64,000 bases of DNA from an uncultured Clostridia bacterium (lineage in GTDB: Bacteria; Bacillota; Clostridia; Christensenellales; Aristaeellaceae): NCBI GenBank assembly GCA_947631405.1, contig CANRLC010000001.1, positions 1 to 64,000 on the forward strand, in the 5' to 3' direction. The notes beneath the pieces are model-generated. The model did no database searches and was not told the DNA's origin. It was given only the letters and a program-made list of their open reading frames with translations. The position numbers were made by a program, and so were the translations under genes. Positions 46,350-55,154 of the stretch are shown here, piece by piece. Within the stretch, counting starts at the first letter, position 1, and each line of letters begins with the position of its first letter.

Positions 46350-46904
46350 TTGCCCACGCACGTCAGCGCGCCGCTATCGCGCGAGCAGGCCTTAGCGCTG
46401 CGCGCGGGGGAGACGGTGCTGCTCAGCGGCACGATCTTCACCGCGCGGGACGCCGCGCACAAGCGCCTTTGCGCGCTGCTGGACGCGGGCGAGCCGCTGC
46501 CCATCCCGCTGGACGGGCAGGTCGTCTACTACGCGGGGCCGTGCCCGGCGCTGCCGGGCGACCCGATCGGCGCGTGCGGCCCGACGACGAGCAGCCGCAT
46601 GGACGCCTACGCGCCGCGCCTGCTGGAAAGGGGCCTGCGCGGCATGATCGGCAAGGGGCCGCGCGGCGAGGCGGTGCGAGAGGCGATCGCGCGCTTTGGC
46701 GGCGTGTACTTTGCCGCCACCGGCGGCGCAGGCGCGCTGATCGCCGGATGCGTCAAAGAGGCGCGCGTCGTTGCCTTTCCCGAGCTGGGCGCGGAGGCGA
46801 TCCGCGCGCTGCGTGTGGAAAAGCTGCCGCTGATCGTCGCGGTGGACGCCGCGGGCGGCGACCTGTACGCCGCAGGCCCGGCGGCCTACGCGGCGGCGCC
46901 CTGA
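46350..46904 (+). CDS. fumB: Class I fumarate hydratase, beta subunit
   Basis: The product has 184 residues with a TTG start seven bases after AAAGGAGG. Family blocks are LLSGTIFTARDAAHKRL, YYAGPCPALPGDPIGACGPT and SSRMDAYAPRLLERGLRGMI. It supplies the second half of the active site. Tartrate dehydratase cannot be excluded, but the general metabolic setting favours fumarase. Confidence 0.9.
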   Translation: MPTHVSAPLSREQALALRAGETVLLSGTIFTARDAAHKRLCALLDAGEPLPIPLDGQVVYYAGPCPALPGDPIGACGPTTSSRMDAYAPRLLERGLRGMIGKGPRGEAVREAIARFGGVYFAATGGAGALIAGCVKEARVVAFPELGAEAIRALRVEKLPLIVAVDAAGGDLYAAGPAAYAAAP

Positions 46905-46994
46905 CGCGAAAGATTTCCATCGGCCGCGCTTTTCCGGCAGGAATCGCATGTTCGGTGTGGAACTATAAAACTGTTTGGGAAGCGGAGGACGAGC

Positions 46995-47810
46995 ATGCAG
47001 GAGATCGTCGTGCGGGACTGGGACGAGCTGCAAAAGGCCGTCTTCGACGACGTCTGGGACGAAAAGATCCAGCGCTATCGCGACAACCGCATCTACCGGG
47101 GCATGTCCGACAGCGCATGGGGGCTGGAGCCGACGCTCAACCGCGTCTGCGGCCACAACCTCGCGCTGGAATCGCAGGTCTTCCGCAGCTTCCGCAAATA
47201 CGGCTACGCCGAGCTGGCCGGGTATTCCGGCTTCTGGCAGCTGCTCCCGGTGGCGCAGCACCACGGCCTGCCCACGCGATTGCTGGACTGGACGTATTCC
47301 CCGCTGGTCGCCGCGCATTTCGCCACGGAGGACACCTCGCTCTACGATCGCGACGGCGTGATCTGGTGTCTGGACGTGACGGACTTTCACCCGTTTTTGC
47401 CCGAGATGCTCGCGGACAAGCTCCGCCGCAGCGACAGCAACATCTTCACCATCGGCATGCTGGAAAAGCGCGTGCCCAGCTTTGAGGCGATGCGGGAACT
47501 GTCGCCCTCGCCCTACGCGATCTTCTTCGAGCCGTCGTCTCTGATCGACCGCATCGCGAATCAGTACGCGCTCTTCTCGGTGGTCTCCGATCCGGCGGTC
47601 ACGCTGGAGACGATCATCCAGGAGCGGAATATCCCGTGCAGGCGCATCATCATCCCGCGCGAGGTCAAGCTGGAGATCCGCGACAAGCTCGATTACATCA
47701 ACATCTCCGAGCGGATGATCTATCCGGGTCTGGACGGCGTGTGCCGCTGGATCACGCGCCGCTACTCGGCGCTCGGCCCGATCTACAACGGGCATAAGAA
47801 CAGGGATTAG
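46995..47810 (+). CDS. FRG-domain protein
   Basis: The product has 271 residues. The FRG domain is visible in RIYRGMSDSAWGLEPTLNR and WQLLPVAQHHGLPTRLLDWT, continuing with SPLVAAHFA. The domain is widespread, often in defence-related or mobile regions, and its biochemical role is not settled. No partner gene is adjacent: fumarase lies upstream and an ABC importer downstream. The ATG follows GCGGAGGAC; a TATAAA (46966-46971) may be a weak -10 box. Confidence 0.82.
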   Translation: MQEIVVRDWDELQKAVFDDVWDEKIQRYRDNRIYRGMSDSAWGLEPTLNRVCGHNLALESQVFRSFRKYGYAELAGYSGFWQLLPVAQHHGLPTRLLDWTYSPLVAAHFATEDTSLYDRDGVIWCLDVTDFHPFLPEMLADKLRRSDSNIFTIGMLEKRVPSFEAMRELSPSPYAIFFEPSSLIDRIANQYALFSVVSDPAVTLETIIQERNIPCRRIIIPREVKLEIRDKLDYINISERMIYPGLDGVCRWITRRYSALGPIYNGHKNRD

Positions 47811-47862
47811 GCGCATTGGGCGCTTAACCAATACAACCCGACCAAACAGGAGGGAACTGAGG

Positions 47863-49239
47863 ATGAACAAGAAGACTGTTACCATCGTGGTGGCTGTCAT
47901 CGTGGCGCTGCTCGTCGCTTTCGGCGTGTATTCGCTCGTGAAGCCGAAGAGCGCGCCGGAACCGGTTGCGACCGAGGCTCCGGCCGCAACCGAGGCTCCG
48001 GCGGAGACCGAGGCCCCGGCTGCGACGGAAGCGCCCGCCGAGGAGACCGCGTCCGCAAGGACGAAGGTGGTTCTCTGGCATACCTTCACCGACGCGCAGC
48101 AGGAAGCGCTGGATACCTTCGCCGCTGAGTTCAACGCCAGCCAGAGCGATTATGAGGTCGTCGTGGAGTCGCAGACGCTCACCGGCTTCACCGACAGCGT
48201 CTACATGGCGGTCGCCAACGGACAAGGCCCGAACATGATCATCAACTATGCTTCCGAGGCCGCCCGCTATGTGCCGGACAATCTTGTCCTCGATCTCGCG
48301 CCGTACATCAACGATCCCGAGATCGGCATGGCCGACATCTATGACTCCCTGCCCGAGGCCATCAAGACCGAGACCGTCGGCTTTGTGGATGGCGGCCTGC
48401 ACGCGCTGCCGGCCGTGACCACCGGCCCGATCCTCTTCGTCAACAAGACGATCTTTGACGAGCTGGGCCTCAACGTGCCCACCACTTGGGAGGAGCTGGC
48501 CGAGGTCTCCAAGACCATCTACGAGGCCAAGGGCATCCCGGGCTTCGCGGCCGATTCCAAGATCGACCTGCTCCAGTCCCTGTTCATGCAGACCGGCGCG
48601 GGCTACATCGACCTGCAGAACAAGAAGGTGCTCTTCGACACCGAGGACTGCATCAAGTGGCTCGACTGGTACGGCCAGAACATTCAGGCCGGCTACTTCA
48701 AGCACATGCCCGAGACCGGCGACTACATCTCCGGCGACTTTAACGCCGGCCTCGTCGCCTGCTACCTCGGCTCCTGCGCGGGCTATCCCTACATCGAGCC
48801 GGACGGCTTTGAGTTCATCATGGCTCCGATGCCCGACGCGATCAACACCGCGTGGTATCCGTCTTGGAACCGCGGCATGATCGTCTTCAACAAGACCGAG
48901 GAGGAGAACAAGGGCGCGTACCTGTTCCTCAAGTACTTCTTCACGCCTGAGGTCAACGCCCGCTGGGCCGAGGCCATGAACGCGATCTCGCCCTACGGCA
49001 CCACGCAGGACGTGGAGAGCTACAAGGCGTACATCGAGGGCAGCGATCAGCTTCTGCGCGATTCGCTCAACGCGGTCACCGTCAACCTGTCCGCCGCGGG
49101 CGCGCTGCCGTCCATCACTGGCGCCAGCGAGATCCGCACGTTACTGGACGACGCCGCGACGGCCGTGGCCGGCGGCATGTCCGGCGCGGACGCGATGAAG
49201 ACCCTCGTCGAGGACAGCAACGCCGCGCTCAACCAGTAA
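47863..49239 (+). CDS. ABC importer substrate-binding protein (family 1, UgpB-like)
   Basis: The product has 458 residues. An N-terminal hydrophobic helix (about 5-27) has no lipobox Cys, so the protein seems held by an uncleaved anchor. A spacer of repeated TEAPA-type units (35-62) follows, then the bacterial solute-binding type 1 fold (VVLWHTFTDAQQEALDTFAA onward). Such proteins bind sugars or glycerol phosphates; the neighbouring phosphodiesterase favours a phosphodiester or glycerophosphate ligand. A strong terminator after it should make it more abundant than the downstream subunits. Confidence 0.85.
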   Translation: MNKKTVTIVVAVIVALLVAFGVYSLVKPKSAPEPVATEAPAATEAPAETEAPAATEAPAEETASARTKVVLWHTFTDAQQEALDTFAAEFNASQSDYEVVVESQTLTGFTDSVYMAVANGQGPNMIINYASEAARYVPDNLVLDLAPYINDPEIGMADIYDSLPEAIKTETVGFVDGGLHALPAVTTGPILFVNKTIFDELGLNVPTTWEELAEVSKTIYEAKGIPGFAADSKIDLLQSLFMQTGAGYIDLQNKKVLFDTEDCIKWLDWYGQNIQAGYFKHMPETGDYISGDFNAGLVACYLGSCAGYPYIEPDGFEFIMAPMPDAINTAWYPSWNRGMIVFNKTEEENKGAYLFLKYFFTPEVNARWAEAMNAISPYGTTQDVESYKAYIEGSDQLLRDSLNAVTVNLSAAGALPSITGASEIRTLLDDAATAVAGGMSGADAMKTLVEDSNAALNQ

Positions 49240-49258
49240 CCCATCCCATTTCAGCCTT

Positions 49259-49295
49259 GGGAGGGCTGACAGACCTCTGTCAGCCCTCCCTTTTC
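49259..49295 (+). terminator. Terminator within the importer operon
   Basis: The 15-bp perfect stem GGGAGGGCTGACAGA (49259-49273) pairs with 49276-49290 and is followed by TTTTCT. It lies between the binding-protein gene and the rest of the operon, as is common where partial termination gives excess binding protein. Confidence 0.9.
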
Positions 49296-49322
49296 TAAAA
49301 AGCGAACAAAGCGGAGGAAAAG

Positions 49323-50636
49323 ATGGCCAGACCCAAACTGCTCGTCTTCATGATCGACGCGCTGTGCGAGAGCGACGTCGCCGACATGCGGCGCATGCCG
49401 AACTTCGGCTGGATGCTCTCCGGCGGCGCGCTCGTGCGCGAGGTGCTGCCGGTATACCCGTCGTTCACCTACCCGTGCCACGTCTCCATCATGACGGGCT
49501 GCTACCCGGATAAGCACGGCATCCCGCACAACGAGCAGGTCAAGGCCGGCGTCCACCCCGTGCCGTGGTATACCCGCCGGAGCTACATCAAGAAAAAGCT
49601 CTTTGCCGAATACGCGAAGGAGGCAGGCTACACTACCTGCCTGCTCAACTGGCCCGTATCGGCGGGCGCCGATGTGGACATCAACCTGCCCATGTGCATG
49701 CCCATGCACTACAAGGGGAACAACCCGCGCCAGTTTTACGAGGGCGTCTCCACGCCCGACGCGCTCGAGCGCTATTTCTGGAAGTACGGCTATCTACTGT
49801 GCGGGCTGAACGGCCTCATCAACGGCAGCCTCGACGCCTTCACCGACGCCGTCGCGCCCGACATCATCCGCGACTACGGGCAGCCGGACGTGATGTTCGT
49901 GAAGATGTGCGATCTGGACACGGTGCGCCATCGCCTCGGCGTGCAGAGCGAGACGGCGGTGGAGCAGCTGCAAAAGCACGACTGCGAGCTGGGCGTGCTG
50001 ATGGAGAGCATCCGCCGCTACGGCGACTTTGAGCACACGAACTTTGTGGTGATGGGCGACCACGGGCAGACGGACGTCGCGCGCGTGCTGAACTTCAACC
50101 GCGTCTTTCAGGAGGCGGGCTTACAGGCGCTTGACGAAAATGGAAAGCTCGCGTCGTTTGACGCGTACTGCCACTCCACGGGCGCGTGCGGCTGGATCGA
50201 GCTGCGCGACCCGCAGGACGAGGCGCTGCGCGAGCGCGTCTACCGCCTGCTGATCGAGGCGAAGGAGAGCGGGCGCTATGGCCTTGGCTACGTCTTTACC
50301 CGTGCGGAGGCGAAAGAGCAGCTGCACCTGACCGGCCCGTTCGATTTCATCATCGAGGGGGACGAGCCGGTCTCGTTTTCCTACGATCCAGCCGCGCCGC
50401 TGTTTACCGCCACCGCGCCGGGCGATTACAAGACGGCCCCCGGCACCCACGGCGGCCTGCCGTGGCGCGATCACCGCACGACGTTCTTCGCGCGCGGCCC
50501 GGCTTTCAAACCCGGCGCCGTCGTGGAGCGGGCGTGCCTCGTGGACGAAGCGCCGACGCTGGCCCGCATCCTCGGCTTTGAAATGGAGGACATCGACGGA
50601 AGATGTCTCGGCGAGCTGCTGAACGCGCGCGCCTGA
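49323..50636 (+). CDS. NPP/alkaline-phosphatase superfamily phosphodiesterase
   Basis: The product has 437 residues with no signal peptide. It matches the nucleotide pyrophosphatase/phosphodiesterase branch: metal ligand D12 in FMIDALCE, nucleophile Thr T49 in PSFTYPCH, D199 and H203 in CDLDTVRHRLG, D246-H247 in GDHGQTDV, and a late His in GTHGGLPW. It would hydrolyse a phosphodiester or phosphomonoester in the cytoplasm. It sits between the binding protein and the ATPase of an importer, so its substrate is probably what the importer brings in. The ribosome site is GCGGAGG. Confidence 0.85.
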   Translation: MARPKLLVFMIDALCESDVADMRRMPNFGWMLSGGALVREVLPVYPSFTYPCHVSIMTGCYPDKHGIPHNEQVKAGVHPVPWYTRRSYIKKKLFAEYAKEAGYTTCLLNWPVSAGADVDINLPMCMPMHYKGNNPRQFYEGVSTPDALERYFWKYGYLLCGLNGLINGSLDAFTDAVAPDIIRDYGQPDVMFVKMCDLDTVRHRLGVQSETAVEQLQKHDCELGVLMESIRRYGDFEHTNFVVMGDHGQTDVARVLNFNRVFQEAGLQALDENGKLASFDAYCHSTGACGWIELRDPQDEALRERVYRLLIEAKESGRYGLGYVFTRAEAKEQLHLTGPFDFIIEGDEPVSFSYDPAAPLFTATAPGDYKTAPGTHGGLPWRDHRTTFFARGPAFKPGAVVERACLVDEAPTLARILGFEMEDIDGRCLGELLNARA

Positions 50637-50705
50637 ACCGCAAACGCCAAAAACGGGCGCGCAGTGCCCGCCTGAGCATCAAATGAATAAGGGGAGATTG
50701 GAACT

Positions 50706-51764
50706 ATGCGCGTTGTACTCGACCATATCACCAAGCGCTTTGCGGACGTGACCGCCGTCAGCGATTTCAGCGCGACGCTCAACGACGGCGAGCTGGTCTG
50801 CCTGCTGGGGCCGTCCGGCTGCGGCAAGAGCACGCTGCTGAACATGCTCTCCGGCATCCTGCCCGTGAGCGACGGCAAGATCTTCTTTGACGACGAGGAC
50901 GTGACGATGCTCCCGCCCGAGCAGCGCGGCATCGGCCTCGTGTTCCAGAATTACGCGCTCTATCCGCACATGACCGTGCTGGGCAACATCTGCTTCCCGC
51001 TGGAGACGCAGCACGTGCCCAAAGAGGAGCGCCTCGCGCGCGCCAACGAGATCGCCAAGCTCGTGCATGTGGACATGCTCATGAACCGCAGGCCCGCCGA
51101 GCTTTCCGGCGGCCAGCAGCAGCGCGTGGCGATCGCGCGCGCGCTGGTCAAGAACCCGCGCCTGCTCCTGCTGGACGAGCCGCTCTCCAACCTCGACGCG
51201 CGCCTGCGCCTGGAGATGCGCGAGGAGATCCGCCGCATCCAGCAGCGCACGGGCGTCACGACGATCTTCGTCACGCACGATCAGGAGGAGGCCATGTCCA
51301 TCTCCGACCACATCGTGCTGATGAAGCTGGGCGTCCTCCAGCAGAACGACCTGCCGCAGAACCTGTACAATGAGCCTGCCAATCAGTTCGTGGCGGACTT
51401 CTTGGGCAACCCGCCGATCAACAACCTGCCCGGCACGGTCTCGGGCGGCGCGTTCATCACCGAGGAGGGCGACGGCGTCGTGAAGATGCCGCTCTTTGAG
51501 GGCATCGCCGACGGGCGCAAGGTCAACCTGTCCGTGCGCTCGGAGAGCTTTGTGCTCGACCCGGACGGCCCGCTCGCATGCGAGGTCACGCGCGTCTACC
51601 AGATGGGCAAGGAGGAGATGGCGTACTTCAAGCTCGGCGAGTGCGACTTCCGCGCCTACATCGACGCGGACGAGGGCCTCAAGGTCGGCAACCGCGTCCG
51701 TCTGAACCTCAAGAAGCGCGGCGTGTTCGTGTTTGACCGCGAAACGGGGGAGAGGATCAAATGA
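50706..51764 (+). CDS. ABC importer ATP-binding protein (UgpC/MsmK type)
   Basis: The product has 352 residues: Walker [10 protein letters not shown], signature [15 protein letters not shown], Walker [16 protein letters not shown], and a C-terminal TOBE-like regulatory domain (about 240-350). It is the motor of a carbohydrate/glycerophosphate-type (CUT1) importer with the two permeases encoded next. It overlaps the first permease gene by four bases. Confidence 0.93.
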   Translation: MRVVLDHITKRFADVTAVSDFSATLNDGELVCLLGPSGCGKSTLLNMLSGILPVSDGKIFFDDEDVTMLPPEQRGIGLVFQNYALYPHMTVLGNICFPLETQHVPKEERLARANEIAKLVHVDMLMNRRPAELSGGQQQRVAIARALVKNPRLLLLDEPLSNLDARLRLEMREEIRRIQQRTGVTTIFVTHDQEEAMSISDHIVLMKLGVLQQNDLPQNLYNEPANQFVADFLGNPPINNLPGTVSGGAFITEEGDGVVKMPLFEGIADGRKVNLSVRSESFVLDPDGPLACEVTRVYQMGKEEMAYFKLGECDFRAYIDADEGLKVGNRVRLNLKKRGVFVFDRETGERIK

Positions 51765-52684
51765 AAAAGGAAAAGCAGAGCGTCGATCGCGAGCTGGTCG
51801 ACCGCAGCTTCTTCTCGCGCGTAGAGCCGTATCTGTATCTGCTCCCGTTCTTCCTCGGGATCGTGGTCTTCACGCTCTACCCGGTCGTCAACGTCGTGCT
51901 GATGTCCTTCAAGGAGGATTACAGCTATCTCTCGCGCAGCTTCACGCAGTGGGGCTTTGGCAATTACCGCATCGTGCTGAGCAACCGCTACTTCGGTCAG
52001 GCCGTCGGCAACACGATCAAGTATGTGCTGCTGGTCGTGCCGATCTCCACCTGCATCGCGGTGGTCGTGGCCTATCTGCTCAACCAAAAGCTGCGCTTTA
52101 ACGCCCTCTTCCAGACGGCCTACTTCCTGCCGATGGTCACGTCGGTCACCGCCGTGGGCCTGTCGTGGAAGCTGATGTATAACCAGAATTTCGGCATCAT
52201 CAACTACCTGCTCTCCTTCTTGGGCATCGACCCTGTCCCGTGGCTGGTCAACGCGTCGTGGAGCCTTCCCGCGCTGGTGATCTTCGGCATCTGGAATATT
52301 TTGCCGTTTACGATCATCCTGCTGCTCAGCGGCCTGCAAAACATCGACCCGCAGTATTACACCGCCGCGCGGGTGGACGGCTCCAAGTCGCTGCGCATCT
52401 TCTTCCGCATCACGGTGCCGCTGCTCGCGCCGACCATCTTCCTGGTGTGCATCGTCAACACGATCTCCAGCTTCAAGGTCTTCTCGGAGCTATATCCGCT
52501 CTTCAGCGGCAAGCCCGGCCCGTTCAACAACATGTACACGGTCGTCTACTACATCCGCAAGGCCATGACCGACCGCAAGTACGCCGTCGCCGCCGCCGCC
52601 GCGATCATCCTGTTCCTGTTCATCTTCGCCTTTACCATGATACAGACCTTCGTGCGCAAGCGGATGGAAAGGAGGGGGCAGTGA
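51761..52684 (+). CDS. ABC importer permease (UgpA-like)
   Basis: The product has 307 residues with six helices. The EAA coupling loop is YYTAARVDGSKSLRIFFRIT, matching the CUT1 permease consensus before a conserved LAPTIF. It is the first of two dissimilar permeases in the importer. It is separated by one base from the second permease gene. Confidence 0.93.
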   Translation: MKKEKQSVDRELVDRSFFSRVEPYLYLLPFFLGIVVFTLYPVVNVVLMSFKEDYSYLSRSFTQWGFGNYRIVLSNRYFGQAVGNTIKYVLLVVPISTCIAVVVAYLLNQKLRFNALFQTAYFLPMVTSVTAVGLSWKLMYNQNFGIINYLLSFLGIDPVPWLVNASWSLPALVIFGIWNILPFTIILLLSGLQNIDPQYYTAARVDGSKSLRIFFRITVPLLAPTIFLVCIVNTISSFKVFSELYPLFSGKPGPFNNMYTVVYYIRKAMTDRKYAVAAAAAIILFLFIFAFTMIQTFVRKRMERRGQ

Positions 52685-52685
52685 G

Positions 52686-53507
52686 ATGGAACGCAAGTTT
52701 TCCAAGTTTCTGATCTACCTCGTTCTGATTCTGGGCGCGATCATCATGCTGCTGCCGTTCTTCTGGATGTTCACCTCCGCCTTCAAGACGACGCAGGAGA
52801 TCAACCGCTTCCCGCCCGACATGTTCCCCAGCCACATCAGCCTGAACAACTTTCAGCGCGCCTTCGCGATGGCGCCCTTCGCCAAGTACTTTGTCAACTC
52901 GGTGATCGTGATGGTCTGCTCGGTCGGCCTGACGACGTTTACGTCCATCCTCGCGGCGTTCGCGTTCTCGCGCCTGCGCTTCCCGGGGCGCAACGCGATC
53001 TTCTCGTCGCTGGTCGCGCTGATGATGATCCCCTTTGAGATGCTCATCATCACCAACTACACGACCATCGTCGATCTGGGCCTGTGGGACACGCTGCCCG
53101 CGCTGATCCTGCCGTTCACCAGCTCGATCTTCTACACCTACATCCTGCGCAACTTCTTCGACTCCGTGTCCGACAGCCTGTACTGGTCTGCCCGCATCGA
53201 CGGCTCCAGCAACTGGCGCTATCTCTGGAAGGTCATGGTGCCGATGGCGCGCCCGTCGCTGACGACGATCATCCTGCTCAACGCGCTGGCCAGCTGGAAT
53301 TCGTTCATGTGGCCCATGTACGTCATCTCCAGCGACGCCAACCGCACGCTCCCTTGGGGCTTGCAGGTCTTCACCACCGAGGCCGGCTCCTATCCGGAGC
53401 TGCTCATGGCGGCCTCCACGGTCGTTGTCGTCCCGGTCATCATCCTGTTCCTGTTCGCGCGCAAGTACATCGTGCGCGGCGTCGCCCGCGGCGGCCTGAA
53501 GGGCTGA
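52686..53507 (+). CDS. ABC importer permease (UgpE-like)
   Basis: The product has 273 residues with six helices and the EAA loop SLYWSARIDGSSNWRYLWKV followed by VPMARP. The early LLPFFWMFTSAFKTTQEI is typical of the second CUT1 permease. The ribosome site overlaps the end of the first permease gene (GGAGGGGGC). Confidence 0.93.
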   Translation: MERKFSKFLIYLVLILGAIIMLLPFFWMFTSAFKTTQEINRFPPDMFPSHISLNNFQRAFAMAPFAKYFVNSVIVMVCSVGLTTFTSILAAFAFSRLRFPGRNAIFSSLVALMMIPFEMLIITNYTTIVDLGLWDTLPALILPFTSSIFYTYILRNFFDSVSDSLYWSARIDGSSNWRYLWKVMVPMARPSLTTIILLNALASWNSFMWPMYVISSDANRTLPWGLQVFTTEAGSYPELLMAASTVVVVPVIILFLFARKYIVRGVARGGLKG

Positions 53508-53534
53508 TCGCGCTCGCGCTTTCCAAACAAGCAA

Positions 53535-53566
53535 CCCGGCTCCGCTTCGCGCGGGGCCGGGCTTTT
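53535..53566 (+). terminator. Terminator of the importer operon
   Basis: The stem CCCGGCTCC/GGGGCCGGG (one G-T pair) is followed by CTTTTG, 27 bases after the stop. Confidence 0.82.
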
Positions 53567-53611
53567 GCGTCCGATTGTCGTGAACAGGGTAGGGCAGGGC
53601 GCACCCGCGCG

Positions 53612-54169
53612 TCAGCGCAGGAAGCGCAGCTTGGGCCGCAGCCGCCGCGCGTAGAGCACCGCGACGGGCAGGATCAGCCGGTCGTAGAGGAGCAGGCTCG
53701 CGCACAGCAGCAGGGCAAAGCCCGCCGTAAGAATCGCGCCCATCTCGCGGAACTCCGCGAGCACCGCGTTCATCCCCAGCACGACGCCCAGCAGCGCGTA
53801 GAGCAGGACGGTGAGCAGCAAAAACAGGCAGACTTTCGCGGCGACGCGCAGCGCCTTGGGCTTCACCCGGTCGAGCGAGAGCTTCACGAGCGGGTAATTG
53901 CCGAAGAACAGGTAAAAGAACGCCGCTTCCTTGTCCGCGTCGAGCATCAGCGCGAGCAGCGCCGCGGCGGCAAACGCCGTAGCGGCGGCCTTCTTGCCGT
54001 ATTCCATCATCACGGGCAGCAGAAGCAGCCCGGCGGCCAGCGGCGCGCAGTACGTCGCGATGGGCAGCCATCCGCCCGCAATCAAAATCGCCACGGACAG
54101 CGCGACGATCACCCCGCAGAAGGCCATCTTCGCGCTCTGCACGCGGCTCGTCTCCCTGCGGCTCGGCAT
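53612..54169 (-). CDS. Small integral membrane protein, unrecognised
   Basis: The product has 185 residues from the ATG at 54169; the ATG at 54190 is ruled out because it lies at or before the predicted transcription start. Five to six hydrophobic helices include MAFCGVIVALSVAILIAGG and TAGFALLLCASLLLYDRLIL, with a conserved-looking YLFFGNYPLVKLSLDR loop. The topology resembles vitamin-transporter S components, and thiT is the next gene on the same strand, but I cannot confirm membership. It has its own promoter. Confidence 0.65.
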   Translation of the reverse strand: MPSRRETSRVQSAKMAFCGVIVALSVAILIAGGWLPIATYCAPLAAGLLLLPVMMEYGKKAAATAFAAAALLALMLDADKEAAFFYLFFGNYPLVKLSLDRVKPKALRVAAKVCLFLLLTVLLYALLGVVLGMNAVLAEFREMGAILTAGFALLLCASLLLYDRLILPVAVLYARRLRPKLRFLR

Positions 54170-54192
54170 TTTTGCGCACCCCCTTTGCATCG

Positions 54193-54221
54193 ATTATAGC
54201 ACGCCGCCACATGCAGCGCAA
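54193..54221 (-). promoter_or_regulatory. Promoter of the small membrane protein gene
   Basis: On the minus strand, TTGCGC (54216-54221), 17 bases and a perfect TATAAT (54193-54198). Confidence 0.8.
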
Positions 54222-54251
54222 CAAAAGCCGGGCGGCGGTCAGCCGTCCGGC
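54222..54251 (-). terminator. Terminator of thiT
   Basis: On the minus strand the stem GCCGG-A-CGGC/GCCG-C-CCGGC (54227-54251) is followed by TTTTG, 20 bases after the thiT stop. It overlaps the -35 region of the next gene. Confidence 0.75.
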
Positions 54252-54270
54252 GGGGATTCGCGACGATGCG

Positions 54271-54894
54271 TCACGCCTCGAGCGCGAGCGTCTTGGCGAG
54301 CTTGCGCACCTGCGGGATGCAGGCGAGCACGATGCAGATGATCGCCTCGGGGATGAGGTAGGTGCCGTTGTAAACGGCGGAATAGACGAGCACGTTTTGG
54401 TCGCCCGCGCCGTCAGCCCAGAAGAAGATGCCCGTCAGGAACGCGCACAGGAAGCGCAGAAACACGCCCAGCACGATGCCGGCGATGATGCCCCACTTGT
54501 CCGGCAGCTTCTTGGCGACGCCCGCGAAGCCCAGCATCGCGAAGGCGAGCGGGTAGTCGAGCAGGAACTGCATCGGGTGTACGAACCAGCCGCCCTGCAC
54601 GAATTGCAGCAGCCCGTAGGCGAAGCCCATGATGACGCCCGGGCCGACGCCGTAGGCGTAGGCGAACATCAGCAGCGGCAGCATCGACGCCGGGGTGATG
54701 GAGCCGCCCTGCGGCATCTCGTAGAGCTTGATGAAGGAGAGGACGGTCGAGAGCGCCATGCACAGGGCGGCGTTGGCGATCATGCGCGCGGACCAGCGCT
54801 TGCGATCCCAGGTCATCGTGAAGAGCACGAAGCCCAGAATCGCCAGCCCGACGATGATCGCCGATGTCGTGACGTTGGCAAACTCGGAGAACAT
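54271..54894 (-). CDS. thiT: Thiamine ECF transporter S component
   Basis: The product has 207 residues from the ATG at 54894 (AAAGGGG upstream). Six helices are present, with the ThiT-typical LYEMPQGGSITPASMLPLLM and YAYGVGPGVIMGFAYGLLQF blocks. It binds thiamine and works with a shared EcfA/EcfT module, which is not in this window. The TPP riboswitch and terminator directly upstream confirm a thiamine role. Confidence 0.93.
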   Translation of the reverse strand: MFSEFANVTTSAIIVGLAILGFVLFTMTWDRKRWSARMIANAALCMALSTVLSFIKLYEMPQGGSITPASMLPLLMFAYAYGVGPGVIMGFAYGLLQFVQGGWFVHPMQFLLDYPLAFAMLGFAGVAKKLPDKWGIIAGIVLGVFLRFLCAFLTGIFFWADGAGDQNVLVYSAVYNGTYLIPEAIICIVLACIPQVRKLAKTLALEA

Positions 54895-54954
54895 GAGAAA
54901 GACCCCTTTCGTATTTTGTGCAATCTCATGACCCGCGTCGGTCACAGCCAAGCG

Positions 54955-54986
54955 AAAAGGCCGCGGCTCCGTGCGAAGCCGCGGCC
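54955..54986 (-). terminator. Attenuator of the TPP riboswitch
   Basis: On the minus strand the perfect 10-bp stem GGCCGCGGCT/AGCCGCGGCC with an eight-base loop is followed by TTTTCG. It lies between the aptamer and thiT and is the likely expression platform. Confidence 0.9.
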
Positions 54987-55004
54987 CTGCTCAAAACAGG
55001 TTTC

Positions 55005-55095
55005 GTCGCTTCCCTACGGTAGGATTACCTACAACAGGTTCAAAGGGACAGGCCTTTCGGCCATCTCAGCGGTTAAGCGCCCCCAGCGGTACATG
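55005..55095 (-). ncRNA. TPP riboswitch (THI element)
   Basis: On the minus strand the THI box is clear: CTGAGATGG, then CCCTTTGAACCTG, AGGTAATCCT and CGTAGGGAAG, closed by the P1 stem CGCTT (55075-55079) with AAGCG (55007-55011). TPP binding is expected to allow the downstream terminator and lower thiT expression. Confidence 0.95.
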
Positions 55096-55110
55096 AAATT
55101 GTCGGTTGAG

Positions 55111-55139
55111 ATTATAGCAGGCTTTGTTTCGCCTGTCAA
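55111..55139 (-). promoter_or_regulatory. Consensus sigma-A promoter of thiT
   Basis: On the minus strand, a perfect TTGACA (55134-55139), exactly 17 bases and a perfect TATAAT (55111-55116). The transcript would start just before the riboswitch. Confidence 0.95.
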
Positions 55140-55154
55140 CCCCGCGCGGCTTCT

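Noticed and set aside
49323-50636. Secreted alkaline phosphatase
   Set aside because: No signal peptide or anchor; sequence pattern fits an NPP-type phosphodiesterase kept in the cytoplasm.
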